Positions 17,020-26,212 of a DNA stretch of 64,000 bases are shown here, in pieces. The stretch is from Hyphomicrobiales bacterium. GTDB taxonomy: Bacteria > Pseudomonadota > Alphaproteobacteria > Rhizobiales > Rhizobiaceae. The notes under the pieces were generated by a model that was not told where the DNA came from, did no database searches, and was given only the letters and a program-made list of their open reading frames with translations. The position numbers were made by a program, and so were the translations under genes. Every line of letters starts with the position of its first letter. Within the stretch, counting starts at the first letter, position 1. The stretch spans positions 120,797 through 184,796 of the forward strand of contig UEIF01000008.1 in assembly GCA_900468805.1 (NCBI GenBank), written 5' to 3'.

Positions 17020-18063
17020 TTAGCCTCCCGCCCTGTCGTTCATGTCGAAGACCGCAGCATTGTCCTGGACCTCACGGAGGCCCTTGTAGGATGCGTGACG
17101 CAAGCTGCCGTCACGTGTCCATCCGCGGAACTCGATCTCGGCGATCAATGTCGGTTCCGCGAACACCAGATTCTTGCCCTTGAGCGGGACGGCTGGCTGA
17201 GTGGTCTTCAGCTTATCGAGCATGCTGCGGAGGTCTTCGGCGGTCTTCGTATTGAAGCCGGTGCCAACCGAACCGACATGGACCCAGTCATGGCCTTTTC
17301 GGCCGGCGAGAAGCAGACTGCCGATCCCACCGCGCGCAACTTTGGATCGCTCGTAGCCGACGATCATGAAGCTCTCGCTCTCAACGCATTTGATCTTCAG
17401 CCAGTCACCGGTACGGCCGGAACGATAGGGCTGATCCCGATGCTTGGCGATGATGCCTTCAAGCCCGATCGAGCAGGCATGTTCCAGAAGCGTTGCGCCA
17501 TCGCCATGGACGTCGTCTGAGAGCTGGACCGCGCCGGTGGCGCCACGGAGAAAGTCCTCGAGCAGGTGCCGGCGGACGGAGAGCTCGGTTCCCGTCAGAT
17601 CATGGCCGTCGAAATATAAAAGGTCGAAAGCAAAAAACACCGACTCCGTCGACGTGCGCTTGCCGCCACGCCCACCGAGCGAGCGCTGCAGCGCGCCGAA
17701 ATCCGAACGCCCTTCATCATCGAGCACGACGGCTTCGCCATCGAGGATCGCGGTGCCGACGCCCAGCTTTCCTGCCGCCTCGGCAATCGCGGGAAACCGG
17801 TGCGTCCAATCGTGGCCGCCGCGGGTGATGATCCTGACGCCCTTCGGCTCGATGTGGATCGCCAGGCGATAACCGTCCCACTTCACCTCGAATGTCCAGT
17901 CCGGCCCTGTGGGCGGCGCTTTCTTCAAGAGCGCCAGGCATGGCTCCACCCGGTCCGGCATCGTGTCGAACGGAAGATGGGGTTGCGCCGGATCGCGGGG
18001 CCGGGCCGGCTTAGACTTGGCGACGTGATCGTCCTGCAGAAGCGGTTTGGCGCGACGGCTCAT
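17020..18063 (-). CDS. ATP-dependent DNA ligase, LigD ligase domain only
   Basis: A 347-residue ligase with nucleotidyltransferase motif I EVKWDGYRL (Lys61 is adenylated), motif III VFFAFDLLYFDG, motif IV LEGIIAKH and motif V DWLKIKC, followed by an OB-fold (LVFAEPTLIAEIEFRGWTRDG). It lacks the phosphoesterase and polymerase domains of the LigD at 12825. The ATG overlaps the stop of the upstream Ku gene (ATGA), so ligase and Ku are produced together. This is the arrangement of the second NHEJ system of rhizobia, which joins broken ends independently of full LigD. Confidence 0.92.
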   Translation of the reverse strand: MSRRAKPLLQDDHVAKSKPARPRDPAQPHLPFDTMPDRVEPCLALLKKAPPTGPDWTFEVKWDGYRLAIHIEPKGVRIITRGGHDWTHRFPAIAEAAGKLGVGTAILDGEAVVLDDEGRSDFGALQRSLGGRGGKRTSTESVFFAFDLLYFDGHDLTGTELSVRRHLLEDFLRGATGAVQLSDDVHGDGATLLEHACSIGLEGIIAKHRDQPYRSGRTGDWLKIKCVESESFMIVGYERSKVARGGIGSLLLAGRKGHDWVHVGSVGTGFNTKTAEDLRSMLDKLKTTQPAVPLKGKNLVFAEPTLIAEIEFRGWTRDGSLRHASYKGLREVQDNAAVFDMNDRAGG

Positions 18064-18869
18064 TTGCCGGCCCGTTGTTCGGCCGCGACGGACTTTCTCA
18101 GCGCATCCATGATATTGACGACATTGCTGGCGGGTGACGACGGCTGAGGCTTGGTCTTGCCTTTGGCCGGTTTTTTCAGGTCCTTTTTCTTGGCCGCGAT
18201 GATATCGAGTAGCTTCTCCTGGACCGGGTCGCCGACCATTTTCGGGCTCCAGTCCTTCGTCTTCTTTTTGATCAGTTGCTGGACGAGCGGCATCATCTCC
18301 GAGTCCGCCAGCTCTTCGCCGATACCCTCGAAATAGCTGTCTTCATCGCGGACCTCATCACCGTAGCGCAGCGTCCACAAGACTATGCCCTTGCCGCGTG
18401 GCTCAAGCATGACGGCGCGCTCGCGACGCGAGATCACCAGCCGGGATATGCCCACCATGTGCTGGGCCTCCATCGCATCGCGGATGACGGAAAAGGCTTC
18501 CTGGCCGACCGGGTCGTTCGGGGAGACATAATAGGGCGTGTCGAGCCAGATCCATTCGATGCTGTCGCGCGGCGTGAAGGTGGAAATATCGATCGTCTTC
18601 GTACTCTCGAGAGCCACATTCTCGAGTTCGTCGTCTTCGAGAATGACGTATTCGTCCTCCCCCCGCTGATAGCCTTTGACCTCGTCTTCCTCCTTCACCT
18701 CTTTGCCGGTGACGGAATCGACATAGTGGCTGACCACACGGTTCTGGGTTTGGCGATTAAGCGTATGGAAACGGACCTTCTCGCTCTCGGAGGTAGCCGG
18801 CATCATCTGCACCGGGCAGGTGACGAGTGAGAGTTTGAGATAGCCTCGCCAGTAGGGACGTAGAGCCAT
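18060..18869 (-). CDS. Ku homodimer DNA end-binding protein (second Ku of the pair)
   Basis: The 269-residue product starts RPYWRGYLKLSLVTCPVQM and contains RFHTLNRQTQNRVVSHYVDSVTGKEV and VKGYQRGEDEYVILEDDEL, the conserved beta-barrel ring of bacterial Ku. The C-terminal tail is Lys/Pro-rich (KKKDLKKPAKGKTKPQP), typical for LigD recruitment and DNA threading. It lies 15 nt after the first Ku and overlaps the ligase gene. Two adjacent ku genes often encode subunits that form a heterodimer, as described for Sinorhizobium meliloti Ku3/Ku4. Confidence 0.93.
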   Translation of the reverse strand: MALRPYWRGYLKLSLVTCPVQMMPATSESEKVRFHTLNRQTQNRVVSHYVDSVTGKEVKEEDEVKGYQRGEDEYVILEDDELENVALESTKTIDISTFTPRDSIEWIWLDTPYYVSPNDPVGQEAFSVIRDAMEAQHMVGISRLVISRRERAVMLEPRGKGIVLWTLRYGDEVRDEDSYFEGIGEELADSEMMPLVQQLIKKKTKDWSPKMVGDPVQEKLLDIIAAKKKDLKKPAKGKTKPQPSSPASNVVNIMDALRKSVAAEQRAGK

Positions 18870-18884
18870 GGCGGCATCCTCCGA

Positions 18885-19784
18885 TCAGCCGGCTCGGCGG
18901 GTCGTCGCCGTGGCCTGTTTCGATTTCGCGGCCGGTTTTGCTGCCTTCTGGCGGCCACCTCGGTTGGCATTGGCATTGGCAGCGGTATGCTTTGGCTTCG
19001 TCTGCTTGGCGCCGATACCGGCGCTTTCGCGCAGTGCCTGCAAGAGATCGCCAGGCTTCGATGCGACCGGAGCCTTCTTCTTCGGCAGCGCGCGGCCCTC
19101 GATCTTCGCTTTCACCAGCTCGGCGACGGCGGCCTCATAGCGGTCATCGAATGTGCTGGCGTCGAAACTGCCCTTCTTGGTGCCAATGATGTGTTCCGCA
19201 AGCTCGAGCATTTCGCCTTCGATCTTCAGATCCGGCATGTCTTCGAACGCCTTTTCCGACGAGCGGACTTCGTAGTCGAAGTTCAGCGTCGAGGCGATCA
19301 GCCCCTTGCCATACACCCGGATGAGGACGGTGCGCAGCCGGCGGAAGAGCACGGTCTGGGCGATGGCTGCGACACCTTGCTGTTCCATGCCGTCTCGCAG
19401 CAGCACGAACGCGTCCGTCCCCATCTTGTCCGGCGCCAGGTAATAGGGCTTGTCGAAATAGGTAGTATCGATCTGCGAGCAGGGAATGAAGGCCTCGATG
19501 TTCATTGTCTTGTTGCTCTCGGGCACGGCGGCCGCGACTTCCTCGGGCTCGAGCACGACATATTGGCCGTTCTCGACTTCATACCCTTTGACCTGATCTT
19601 CACGCTCGACGGGATCGCCGGTCTCGCTGTCGATGAACTCCCGCTTGACCCTATTGCCGGTCTTGCGGTTGAGCGTATTGAACGCGATCCGTTCGGAGGA
19701 GGATGCGGCGGTATAGAGCGCCACTGGACAGGAAACCTCTCCAAACTTGATGTAGCCCTTCCAATTGGCTCTTGAACCCGCCAT
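18885..19784 (-). CDS. Ku DNA end-binding protein (first Ku of the pair)
   Basis: The 299-residue protein begins SRANWKGYIKFGEVSCPVALY, followed by RIAFNTLNRKTGNRVKREFIDSETGDPV and VKGYEVENGQYVVLEPEEV, the Ku core. The tail is long, basic and Ala-rich (KAAKPAAKSKQATATTRRAG), suited to DNA binding. The ATG at 19784 was chosen because GGAGGGTC lies 7 nt upstream and the alignable region starts there. It opens the Ku-Ku-ligase operon. Its upstream region (19785-19984) is shared with a divergent small gene. Confidence 0.93.
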   Translation of the reverse strand: MAGSRANWKGYIKFGEVSCPVALYTAASSSERIAFNTLNRKTGNRVKREFIDSETGDPVEREDQVKGYEVENGQYVVLEPEEVAAAVPESNKTMNIEAFIPCSQIDTTYFDKPYYLAPDKMGTDAFVLLRDGMEQQGVAAIAQTVLFRRLRTVLIRVYGKGLIASTLNFDYEVRSSEKAFEDMPDLKIEGEMLELAEHIIGTKKGSFDASTFDDRYEAAVAELVKAKIEGRALPKKKAPVASKPGDLLQALRESAGIGAKQTKPKHTAANANANRGGRQKAAKPAAKSKQATATTRRAG

Positions 19785-19984
19785 GACATCGACCCTCCGG
19801 ACACAACTCAAGCGATTCAAGTGATTCGGCGGCGAATCGTTCCGACTCGAAACGAATCATTTTTCAATGACTTAGCGCTATCGGAATGCGCGTTTTGCGA
19901 GTCCTGCCTAGGCTTATGATTCTATGCATCTTTTTAGCGCCGGCGTGCGTTCCCCATATGGAACAACCCCTAAGGAGTCCTCCT

Positions 19985-20230
19985 ATGAGCAAGCGTGAAC
20001 TGATCGATACCGGCACCGACAAACGCGATGTGCGTCGCGACGAGCAGGGCCAGTTCAAGGAAAGTGTTGACGTCTCGCGGTCCCTCTTCGCAGATGCGCG
20101 TCACGACGCTAAGCCAGGCCAGGGCGTAAGGTTTGCAAGCGCTGATGGCCCGCTTATCAGGAGGCTGTCGGACCGGCTATGTTTCAGGCTCTCGGAGCCT
20201 TCAAGATCGAATGCGCCACACATGCCGTAG
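19985..20230 (+). CDS. Small conserved rhizobial protein with altered C-terminus
   Basis: A strong AAGGAG precedes the ATG by 8 nt. The N-terminus MSKRELIDTGTDKRDVRRDEQG and VDVSRSLFADARHDAKPGQG belongs to a short conserved family of Rhizobiales (about 55-65 residues, no known function). After PGQG the sequence becomes unrelated and runs on for about 30 residues to 20230, so an indel near the end of the normal gene is likely. It is divergent from the ku operon. Confidence 0.6.
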   Translation: MSKRELIDTGTDKRDVRRDEQGQFKESVDVSRSLFADARHDAKPGQGVRFASADGPLIRRLSDRLCFRLSEPSRSNAPHMP

Positions 20231-20427
20231 AAGCCTGAAAAAATCTCGGACCGGCCAGAAGCCTGAAGGTGGAGCAGGCTCACCATCGCGAGATGCGCAC
20301 CGGACAACTGTCCCGAAAAGGCGAGGCGTTCGACACCGAAACGCTGAAGATTCCCGGCTAGAAAGCCGGTTGCGAGGAGACAGTCTTCAATTGTCGCAAT
20401 CAGGTTGTCATCGATTGCGTTTCGAAA

Positions 20428-20688
20428 CTAAACGACCTCGACCATTACGCCGCACTCCTCGGCAATCGCCGCAGCAATGCGGTCTTCAAGCCGCGCATGT
20501 CCCATGATCCACGCTCCGTCATCGAAATGGACAACCATCGCCCGTGGCAAGCCGGAAGGCTTTGTCAGGCGGATCGATGCAGATGTGCCCGGTATCTTGA
20601 GAACGGACAGCTCGTCCCTCCACTTTCGCACGTCCGGCATCAGAGCATTTTCGGCACGAAGAGCGGCTTGAATTAGTCTGGCAGCCAT
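20428..20688 (-). CDS. Hypothetical small protein
   Basis: An 86-residue frame with balanced composition: MAARLIQAALRAENALMPDVRKW, then ASIRLTKPSGLPRAMVVHFDDGAWIMGH and a C-terminal RIAAAIAEECGVMVEVV. It looks like a small alpha/beta domain. There is no signal peptide and no metal motif. I do not recognise the family. It stands alone between the small gene at 19985 and the receiver-Crp regulator. Confidence 0.5.
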   Translation of the reverse strand: MAARLIQAALRAENALMPDVRKWRDELSVLKIPGTSASIRLTKPSGLPRAMVVHFDDGAWIMGHARLEDRIAAAIAEECGVMVEVV

Positions 20689-20936
20689 CGGCGCCCCGTA
20701 TGAAAGCGAGGAAGGCGATTCAAGAATGCGTTGAAACGTTGCGCCTGATGCAAATCACTAGCGCTGAGCTCAAGCTCACTCATGGAGTTACCGCCTGTCG
20801 GACGTCTCATAGAGGCGATCCTGCCTTGGGTCTGAAACGTCGTCGCAGCGGATGTTTTCCTTCCCGTCCCAGCGGCATGCTTTCATACGTACTTCTGCTG
20901 TCGTCTTGATCGCAACAATGCCGTGCGGATGATGAA

Positions 20937-22133
20937 CTAGCGGTAATCGTGATCGCAAGCCGGAAGGTAACCGGACCCCGGTAAGGGTCGTCCTTCGGGG
21001 ATACCTGCCTTTAGTTTCGTCGGCTGCCCAGCCGGCGCGACGAGTGCGGGCAGGGCCAGCAGACGCCGATGCTCGGCTTCAGGAGTTCCGTATGCCTCAC
21101 CGGCAAATCGGACAAGGCCGTCGCGATCACGGATAAGTACATTGCTTCTTGTCGATCTGATGAGGAGTTCGCCTTCAAGAAGGTGCATTGCGGCGGTGAC
21201 TGACGGTCTCCTGACGCCGAGAGAACCCGCAAGCGTATCATGTGTGATGTCCAGGGAAGCCTTCCCCGACCGGTCCTGGATCATCAGGAGCCATCTGGCA
21301 AGCCGGGTGGGGATGTCGAATTGACCGATCACAAGAGCCGCATGACCGACCTGGATACAGATCGATCGTTCGTAGCGGGCGGAGATCAGCCGGAGAGTAG
21401 GCCCCGCCTTGATGGCGGCGCGGAAATCATCTGCCGAGATCGCCAAGACATCGCCTTCGACCCGGTTGATCAGGTCGTAGGTTGCCTTGTCATCGCCGAC
21501 GACGATCCCGCTGCCGGTCATGCCTTCGTTTCCGACAAACGCAGTATCGACCCTGGTTCCGGCGGCACCAACTGTTGTGCGCGAAAGAACGCAGTCGACA
21601 GGAAACAAGACACGCTCGACGATCTGGCTCGCCGTTTCAAGCAATGCGCCGCGGGGGAGGTGAAGCTTCCGAAGATGGGGAAGCAGTTGCGCGGACTCCT
21701 GCTGCGGAAGCAGACGCAGAATCCCGTTCATCAACGCGTCGTCACCAGATGCCGAACGCGGGGTTGTCGTCGACAGTAGGGCAGCGATAGTAGCCTCGTC
21801 CTCGAGCGGCTTGCGGAGCACGATCTTGTCAGAGAAGCGGACTGGGATGATGTTCGGCTCGTAGCCGGTGGCAAACAGAAACGGTATGCCCCGCCGGTCG
21901 AGTTCGTCGGCAACCGGGAAGCACATTTCCCCGCCAAGGTTCACGTCGAGGACCACACCGGCGAGATCGCGGTTTTCTCTGATTTTTTTGAGAGCGTCGT
22001 CGACGTTCGGAGATGGGCCCACCACGTCGACGCCCCACTGGCGAAGGCTAGAGGCAAGTGCTGTAGCGGCGTGGTAGTCATCCTCCACGAGGAGTATTGG
22101 TTTTCCGGTTAGTGTTCTTAGAGATTTCATCAT
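20937..22133 (-). CDS. Receiver domain fused to a Crp/Fnr-type transcription regulator
   Basis: The 398-residue protein starts with a response-regulator receiver (about 10-125; acidic pocket VEDD, phosphoacceptor Asp63 in VVLDVNLGG, Lys108 in LRKP). It continues with a cyclic-nucleotide-binding-like beta-roll (about 145-270) and a winged helix (DTLAGSLGVRRPSVTAAMHLLE, about 310-335). The receiver replaces the usual effector input, so phosphorylation by the nearby HWE kinase (22557) probably sets DNA binding. GGAGG lies 8 nt before the ATG at 22133. The receiver lacks obvious output of its own. Receiver-plus-Crp fusions are uncommon compared with OmpR- or NarL-type outputs. Confidence 0.85.
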   Translation of the reverse strand: MMKSLRTLTGKPILLVEDDYHAATALASSLRQWGVDVVGPSPNVDDALKKIRENRDLAGVVLDVNLGGEMCFPVADELDRRGIPFLFATGYEPNIIPVRFSDKIVLRKPLEDEATIAALLSTTTPRSASGDDALMNGILRLLPQQESAQLLPHLRKLHLPRGALLETASQIVERVLFPVDCVLSRTTVGAAGTRVDTAFVGNEGMTGSGIVVGDDKATYDLINRVEGDVLAISADDFRAAIKAGPTLRLISARYERSICIQVGHAALVIGQFDIPTRLARWLLMIQDRSGKASLDITHDTLAGSLGVRRPSVTAAMHLLEGELLIRSTRSNVLIRDRDGLVRFAGEAYGTPEAEHRRLLALPALVAPAGQPTKLKAGIPEGRPLPGSGYLPACDHDYR

Positions 22134-22247
22134 GGACCGATCCTCCAAAGCCGGTCGAGACTGCCGACGACGCATCCTGGGTGCTATCGTCTGATTTTCC
22201 GGGGAAAAGACGTTGGTCGAAAAATTGTTCCGGCGTAGGGTTTGATT

Positions 22248-22511
22248 CTACTCAACCGTCAGGCGGTAAACGCCGCCACTGGTTTGGCGGCGGCCACCCG
22301 GAGCTCCTGGCCTTCTCGGGCGGAGGCAGCTAAGCTTCTTCACAACTTCACGGCTCCCGCCGGCGAGGACCGCGATGTCCGATAGTTCCTGTTCCAATGG
22401 ATCGGTGCGTCCGTTGGAGGATACCGGACCGAGCACTCCCAGTTCCGCAGCACTCAGATAGCGCCGAAGCTCGTCAGCGATGAAGAACGCGTTTTCTACG
22501 GCGAGGATCAT
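22248..22511 (-). CDS. Truncated receiver-domain-like protein
   Basis: The first 30 residues (MILAVENAFFIADELRRYLSAAELGVLGPVSS) follow the first strand and helix of a response-regulator receiver. The phosphoacceptor region is replaced by a short unrelated tail (GRTDPLEQELSDIAVLAGGSREVVKKLSC). GGAGG lies 7 nt before the ATG, so it may still be translated. It lies between the receiver-Crp gene and the HWE kinase. It is probably a decayed third component of this two-component locus. Confidence 0.5.
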   Translation of the reverse strand: MILAVENAFFIADELRRYLSAAELGVLGPVSSNGRTDPLEQELSDIAVLAGGSREVVKKLSCLRPRRPGAPGGRRQTSGGVYRLTVE

Positions 22512-22556
22512 AATCTCGCCTCCGGTCTTTTTCGTCGGCAGTATCGCTCACATAGC

Positions 22557-23534
22557 TCAAATCGGGATTTTGATCGTCGCAGTGAAACCACTGGGAGGAT
22601 AGGCGAGTTTCACGCTTCCACCGACATGAGCGGTGAGGCCCTCGATCAGTTCAGTTCCATAGCCCTTGCGTTCAGGTTGGGAGATAAGCGGGCCTGCTTC
22701 CTCGCGCCACTGGCATACGAGGAGCGTCCGCTCCCGCGGTCCGGTTTCCGATTCCCAAGTCACGCGGATCTTTCCGGCCGGAACCGAAATGGCCCCGTAT
22801 TTCGCTGCGTTCGTCGCGAGTTCGTGGAAAATCATGCTGACCGGAAGAACCTTCGCGCTATCTAACTTCGCCGACGATCCCGAGCATTCGAGCCGTTCCG
22901 AAACCGTCGCTCCAACTGCGTCCTTCAGGAGTTCTTCAAACTCAACCGCCTCGCGACGGGCGGCAACATCCTGCGCTTGAAATGTGATATCCAGCCTTCC
23001 TAGGAGCGCTTCCTTGAAATTGGCCGCAGCGGGATCGTCGGACCTGCTGTTCTTCACGACAGAAAGGACGACGGCCGAGAGATTCTTCATGCGATGCCGC
23101 ATCTCCGCGACAATGAAATCCATCTCGGCATCGTCGCGCCGACGCTCGGTGACGTCGTCGAAGATGACCAGAATGTTGGGGCTGTTGTCGTCGGGATGAA
23201 CGAGGCGTCGGGCATCGACGAGAAAGGTGCGCTGGCCGACCAGCGGGAAATCGTGCTTCACTTCGAAGCCGATGACGGCAGCCGCCCGCGGGATAACGAC
23301 GGATATGAGCTGCCGCAGCTCGGGAATATCCCATTGCCCGTTGCCGAGTGAGAAGAAGTTCTGCAAGAGGATATCCTCACGGTCGACGTGAAAAGCCTTG
23401 ATGAATGCATTGTTCGCGGTCGTAACACACAAATTCTGATCCAGGACGACAACGGGCTGGGTCATTGTGTCGACGACGCCCTGAGCCTGGACGTGGCCGA
23501 TCTTCATCAGGCGATACAAATCCTCCAGCAGCAT
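22557..23534 (-). CDS. PAS-containing HWE/HisKA2-family sensor histidine kinase
   Basis: The 325-residue protein has an N-terminal PAS-like domain (about 20-130; VVVLDQNLCVTTANNAFIKAF) and then the phosphoacceptor segment EMRHRMKNL with His147. The catalytic domain has an N-box FHELATNAAKYGA (Asn242) and YGTELIEGL. It has no membrane segment, so it is probably cytosolic. HWE and HisKA2 kinases of Alphaproteobacteria commonly feed the PhyR-NepR-EcfG stress pathway or stand-alone receivers. The natural partners here are the receiver-Crp protein and the truncated receiver just downstream. Confidence 0.88.
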   Translation of the reverse strand: MLLEDLYRLMKIGHVQAQGVVDTMTQPVVVLDQNLCVTTANNAFIKAFHVDREDILLQNFFSLGNGQWDIPELRQLISVVIPRAAAVIGFEVKHDFPLVGQRTFLVDARRLVHPDDNSPNILVIFDDVTERRRDDAEMDFIVAEMRHRMKNLSAVVLSVVKNSRSDDPAAANFKEALLGRLDITFQAQDVAARREAVEFEELLKDAVGATVSERLECSGSSAKLDSAKVLPVSMIFHELATNAAKYGAISVPAGKIRVTWESETGPRERTLLVCQWREEAGPLISQPERKGYGTELIEGLTAHVGGSVKLAYPPSGFTATIKIPI

Positions 23535-25168
23535 CGATGCAATCCCATGCCCGCATTTCGTTCAACGAGGCAACAAAAGTGGAGCAACCCCGTGAAAACC
23601 TCCGTCACTCGCTCTGAAAGTAAACCGTTTCGCCTTACTGGCAAAGTCCGCTACTAGCGCTTCGAGACGAGAATTCTTCCATAGCAGCGGGGTCGTGGTT
23701 CGAATCTTGTGAAGGCGCTCGGGGTGCTACTGTTGCGACCATAGTCTTCGCTTACCTCTTGCTGGTCATCAATGTGCTCCAACCAGGCCTATTGGCCTTC
23801 ACGTGTTCGACCCTTGAAAGGACGCTGGTCCTGACGGTCAGAAGCGGCATTGCCATCGTCGTAACGATAGCCCGAGACCGCGCCGATGAGGGCGAGCGCG
23901 AGCCAGTCAAGAAGGGCTTCCACGTTCCCGGAATAGGTCCGGAATCAGGCGTTCCTGAGTGTCAGGGCCGGTCTTTGATCATTCATCGACGATCCTTGGT
24001 TGCGTTCAAGGCGAGGGGTAGAAGGTGGAGCAGCCCAGGGAAAGAGCTATTCGATGGGTCAAACGTGCCTGATGGCGGCGGCGGAAAGCGACCGGAGACC
24101 GGCGATGCCGTCTCCAAGGAGAGCCCTACCGAGCATGAGGGGGAAACGGTGTGCGAAGGGTCACGATCGCTGCGAAGAAGACGCGCGCAAACAAGAAGGG
24201 CCTCAACCCGAGGCGCCTGTCGATACAATGGGGGGAGTATCGACAGAGTGAATTTGGACGTTCGACCGAGAGAGTGTCAGTTGCTGATCCATGCCCGCAA
24301 TCTTAATCCTGGGCGACTCCGAAGATCAACGCGAATAATTGGCTTGAACTTATCGAATTCTGACATGAATTGGTGGACGCACGGAGACCGCCGATGAAGC
24401 CGGACGACCCAGCTCAGCGGCAACGTCGGCATGATCCAAGAACGAGGTGACGGGTATAGCTGTCCCGGGGGCGCGCCCATGAGATCTGATGCCTGGATGT
24501 CCTGGAGCATAGTTTCAAACCAAGGGATCAATTTGGATCTGGCAACGGAACAACGCTCGCTGACGGATGTTAGGGAGGGGACACGGCACTCTTCCTTCAA
24601 ATAGAGCCGGTATGTGTCAAGCCTCACCGTGTCACCAGTACTAAAGTCCCTCGGCGGCCCCCACCGCCGGGGGTCCGTGAATTGCGAAGGTCGATCGAAA
24701 GAAGAAGCGCGAGACGCGATGACTCCTGTCCGACGGCGACGATTGTGCCGGGCTCCCAGAGGCTAGCGGCCGTCGCTGGTCCCAACGCAATCTTTCCCGC
24801 CAACTATTGCGCCCGCGTCCGATGAGGCTGATGCCGCCGAGATGGCGAGCCTTGCGGTCGCTTTGGGGTTTCGCCCGTATGGCTCTCCGCGGCCTGGAAT
24901 AAAACCGCGATTGGGATCGCGACCGGTGCTCTGCTCAGTGGGCTCGACAAATACTGGGTCTGTGAAGCCTGTACTGATGCTCCTGGTAGCAAGCTCGTCT
25001 GGATATGACGGGCTTACTGCTGCCCTCCCGGTGACAGTGACGAACTCAAGCCACTCATCGCGGTTGAAAGTCTGGACGAGCGTCGATCGTCGCGGACATC
25101 AGAATGGATCTGCACCCGCCACCCATTTGTACGGTAGCGCACATACAAGACCGTCGGCGCTTTGTTCG
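23535..25168. other. 1.6-kb region without a recognised gene
   Basis: Open frames exist on both strands (for example 23759-24397 and 24277-24627) but have erratic composition, no convincing ribosome site and no family resemblance. I could not find a tRNA-like cloverleaf or insertion-sequence end. It may hold decayed coding DNA. The right edge carries the catalase promoter. Confidence 0.4.
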
Positions 25169-25193
25169 GGAACAAGCACGATGACATCAGGTT
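25169..25193 (+). promoter_or_regulatory. EcfG/RpoE2-like promoter for manganese catalase
   Basis: GGAAC (25169-25173), a 16-nt spacer and GGTT (25190-25193). It lies 33 nt upstream of the catalase ATG, a typical distance for a short leader. Confidence 0.6.
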
Positions 25194-25226
25194 GGGCAAG
25201 CTTCGTCCAAGAAGAGGAAAAGTCCG

Positions 25227-26153
25227 ATGTTCATGCGCGTAGATCAACTGCAGGCCGAACTGCCTGCACCCAAGGCAGCCGATCCCAACGCAGCCGCCGC
25301 GCTGCAGGAACTGCTTGGCGGGAAGTATGGCGAAATGTCGACGCTCGGGAACTACATGTTCCAGAGCTTCAACTTCCGGTCGAAATCCAAGCTGCGGCCT
25401 TTCTACAGCTTGGTTGCCAGCATTACCGCCGAAGAACTTGGCCATGTTGAACTGGTCAGTAACGGCGTTGCCATGCTGAACAACGGGCCGGATATTCCAG
25501 ACGGGGATGCCGGTGACGGCGGCGATATCTCAGCAGCTCCCTTCGAGGATATGAAGGATATCCGGCTTGCCGCCAGTTTCCTCTCCGGGGCTGGCGGTGC
25601 GATGCCGGTCAACAGCAACGGCGTTTCCTGGAACAACGACTTCATCACCACCACCGGCAATGTAGTCCTCGACCTCCTGCATAATTTTCATCTGGAATGC
25701 GGCGCACGGCTGCACAAGCTGCGCGTTTACGAGACGGTCACCGACCCGACCGGCCGCGCAGTCTGCGGCTATCTTCTCGTACGCGGTTCGGTGCATGCCC
25801 ACGCTTATGCGCTCGCACTGAAGAAGATCACCGGCGTCGAGATAGAAAAATTCCTTCCCTGCCCCAACATTCCGCTCGGCAACATCCCCGAATGCCAGCA
25901 ATACCTTGACGAGGGCTCCCATCGGCGTCTCTACACGTGGAGCCCCAACGACTACAAAGAAATTGCCGGGATCTGGAGTAATGACGAAGTCGCGCTTCCC
26001 GGTGACCCGCCTGGGGAACTCGAAGTCGTCGACGGCATGCCCGAAGGTGGCAAGATCCACCAGCTCGTCGGTGTGCCCTCCGCATTCACCCCGGACTACG
26101 CGCCGGAAGAAATGTTCGAGATCGCCGAAAAACTTTACAAGAAGTCCCGCTGA
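25227..26153 (+). CDS. Manganese catalase
   Basis: A 308-residue protein with the di-manganese catalase fold. Ligand-bearing segments are GGKYGEMSTLGNYMFQSF (Glu about residue 36), ITAEELGHVELV (Glu-x-x-His), NFHLECGARLHKLRVYE and RGSVHAHAYALAL. The C-terminal part, KFLPCPNIP...EGSHRRLYTWSP, is also typical. It disproportionates hydrogen peroxide without haem. The upstream GAAGAGGAAAAG provides the ribosome site and the EcfG-like promoter links it to the general stress response. The following DUF892 gene, 59 nt downstream, is probably co-transcribed. Confidence 0.95.
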   Translation: MFMRVDQLQAELPAPKAADPNAAAALQELLGGKYGEMSTLGNYMFQSFNFRSKSKLRPFYSLVASITAEELGHVELVSNGVAMLNNGPDIPDGDAGDGGDISAAPFEDMKDIRLAASFLSGAGGAMPVNSNGVSWNNDFITTTGNVVLDLLHNFHLECGARLHKLRVYETVTDPTGRAVCGYLLVRGSVHAHAYALALKKITGVEIEKFLPCPNIPLGNIPECQQYLDEGSHRRLYTWSPNDYKEIAGIWSNDEVALPGDPPGELEVVDGMPEGGKIHQLVGVPSAFTPDYAPEEMFEIAEKLYKKSR

Positions 26154-26212
26154 AGCTCGCCGCCGACGGCGCAAAACAGCGCCGGCTGCGGCACATCCTT
26201 CAAAGGAACGCT

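Noticed and set aside
19818..19843. GGAAC upstream of the first ku as an EcfG promoter
   Set aside because: On the ku strand GGAAC (19843-19839) is present, but the bases 16-17 nt later read ACTT or CTTG rather than CGTT. I do not list it as a promoter, although rhizobial ku3/ku4-type genes are reported to be RpoE2-dependent.
22200..22230. Minus-strand GGAAC before the receiver-Crp gene
   Set aside because: The -10 position reads TCTT, with two mismatches, and I found no better spacing.
23759..24627. Long frames in the 23.5-25.2 kb gap
   Set aside because: Composition is irregular, no ribosome site fits and no domain is recognisable on either strand.
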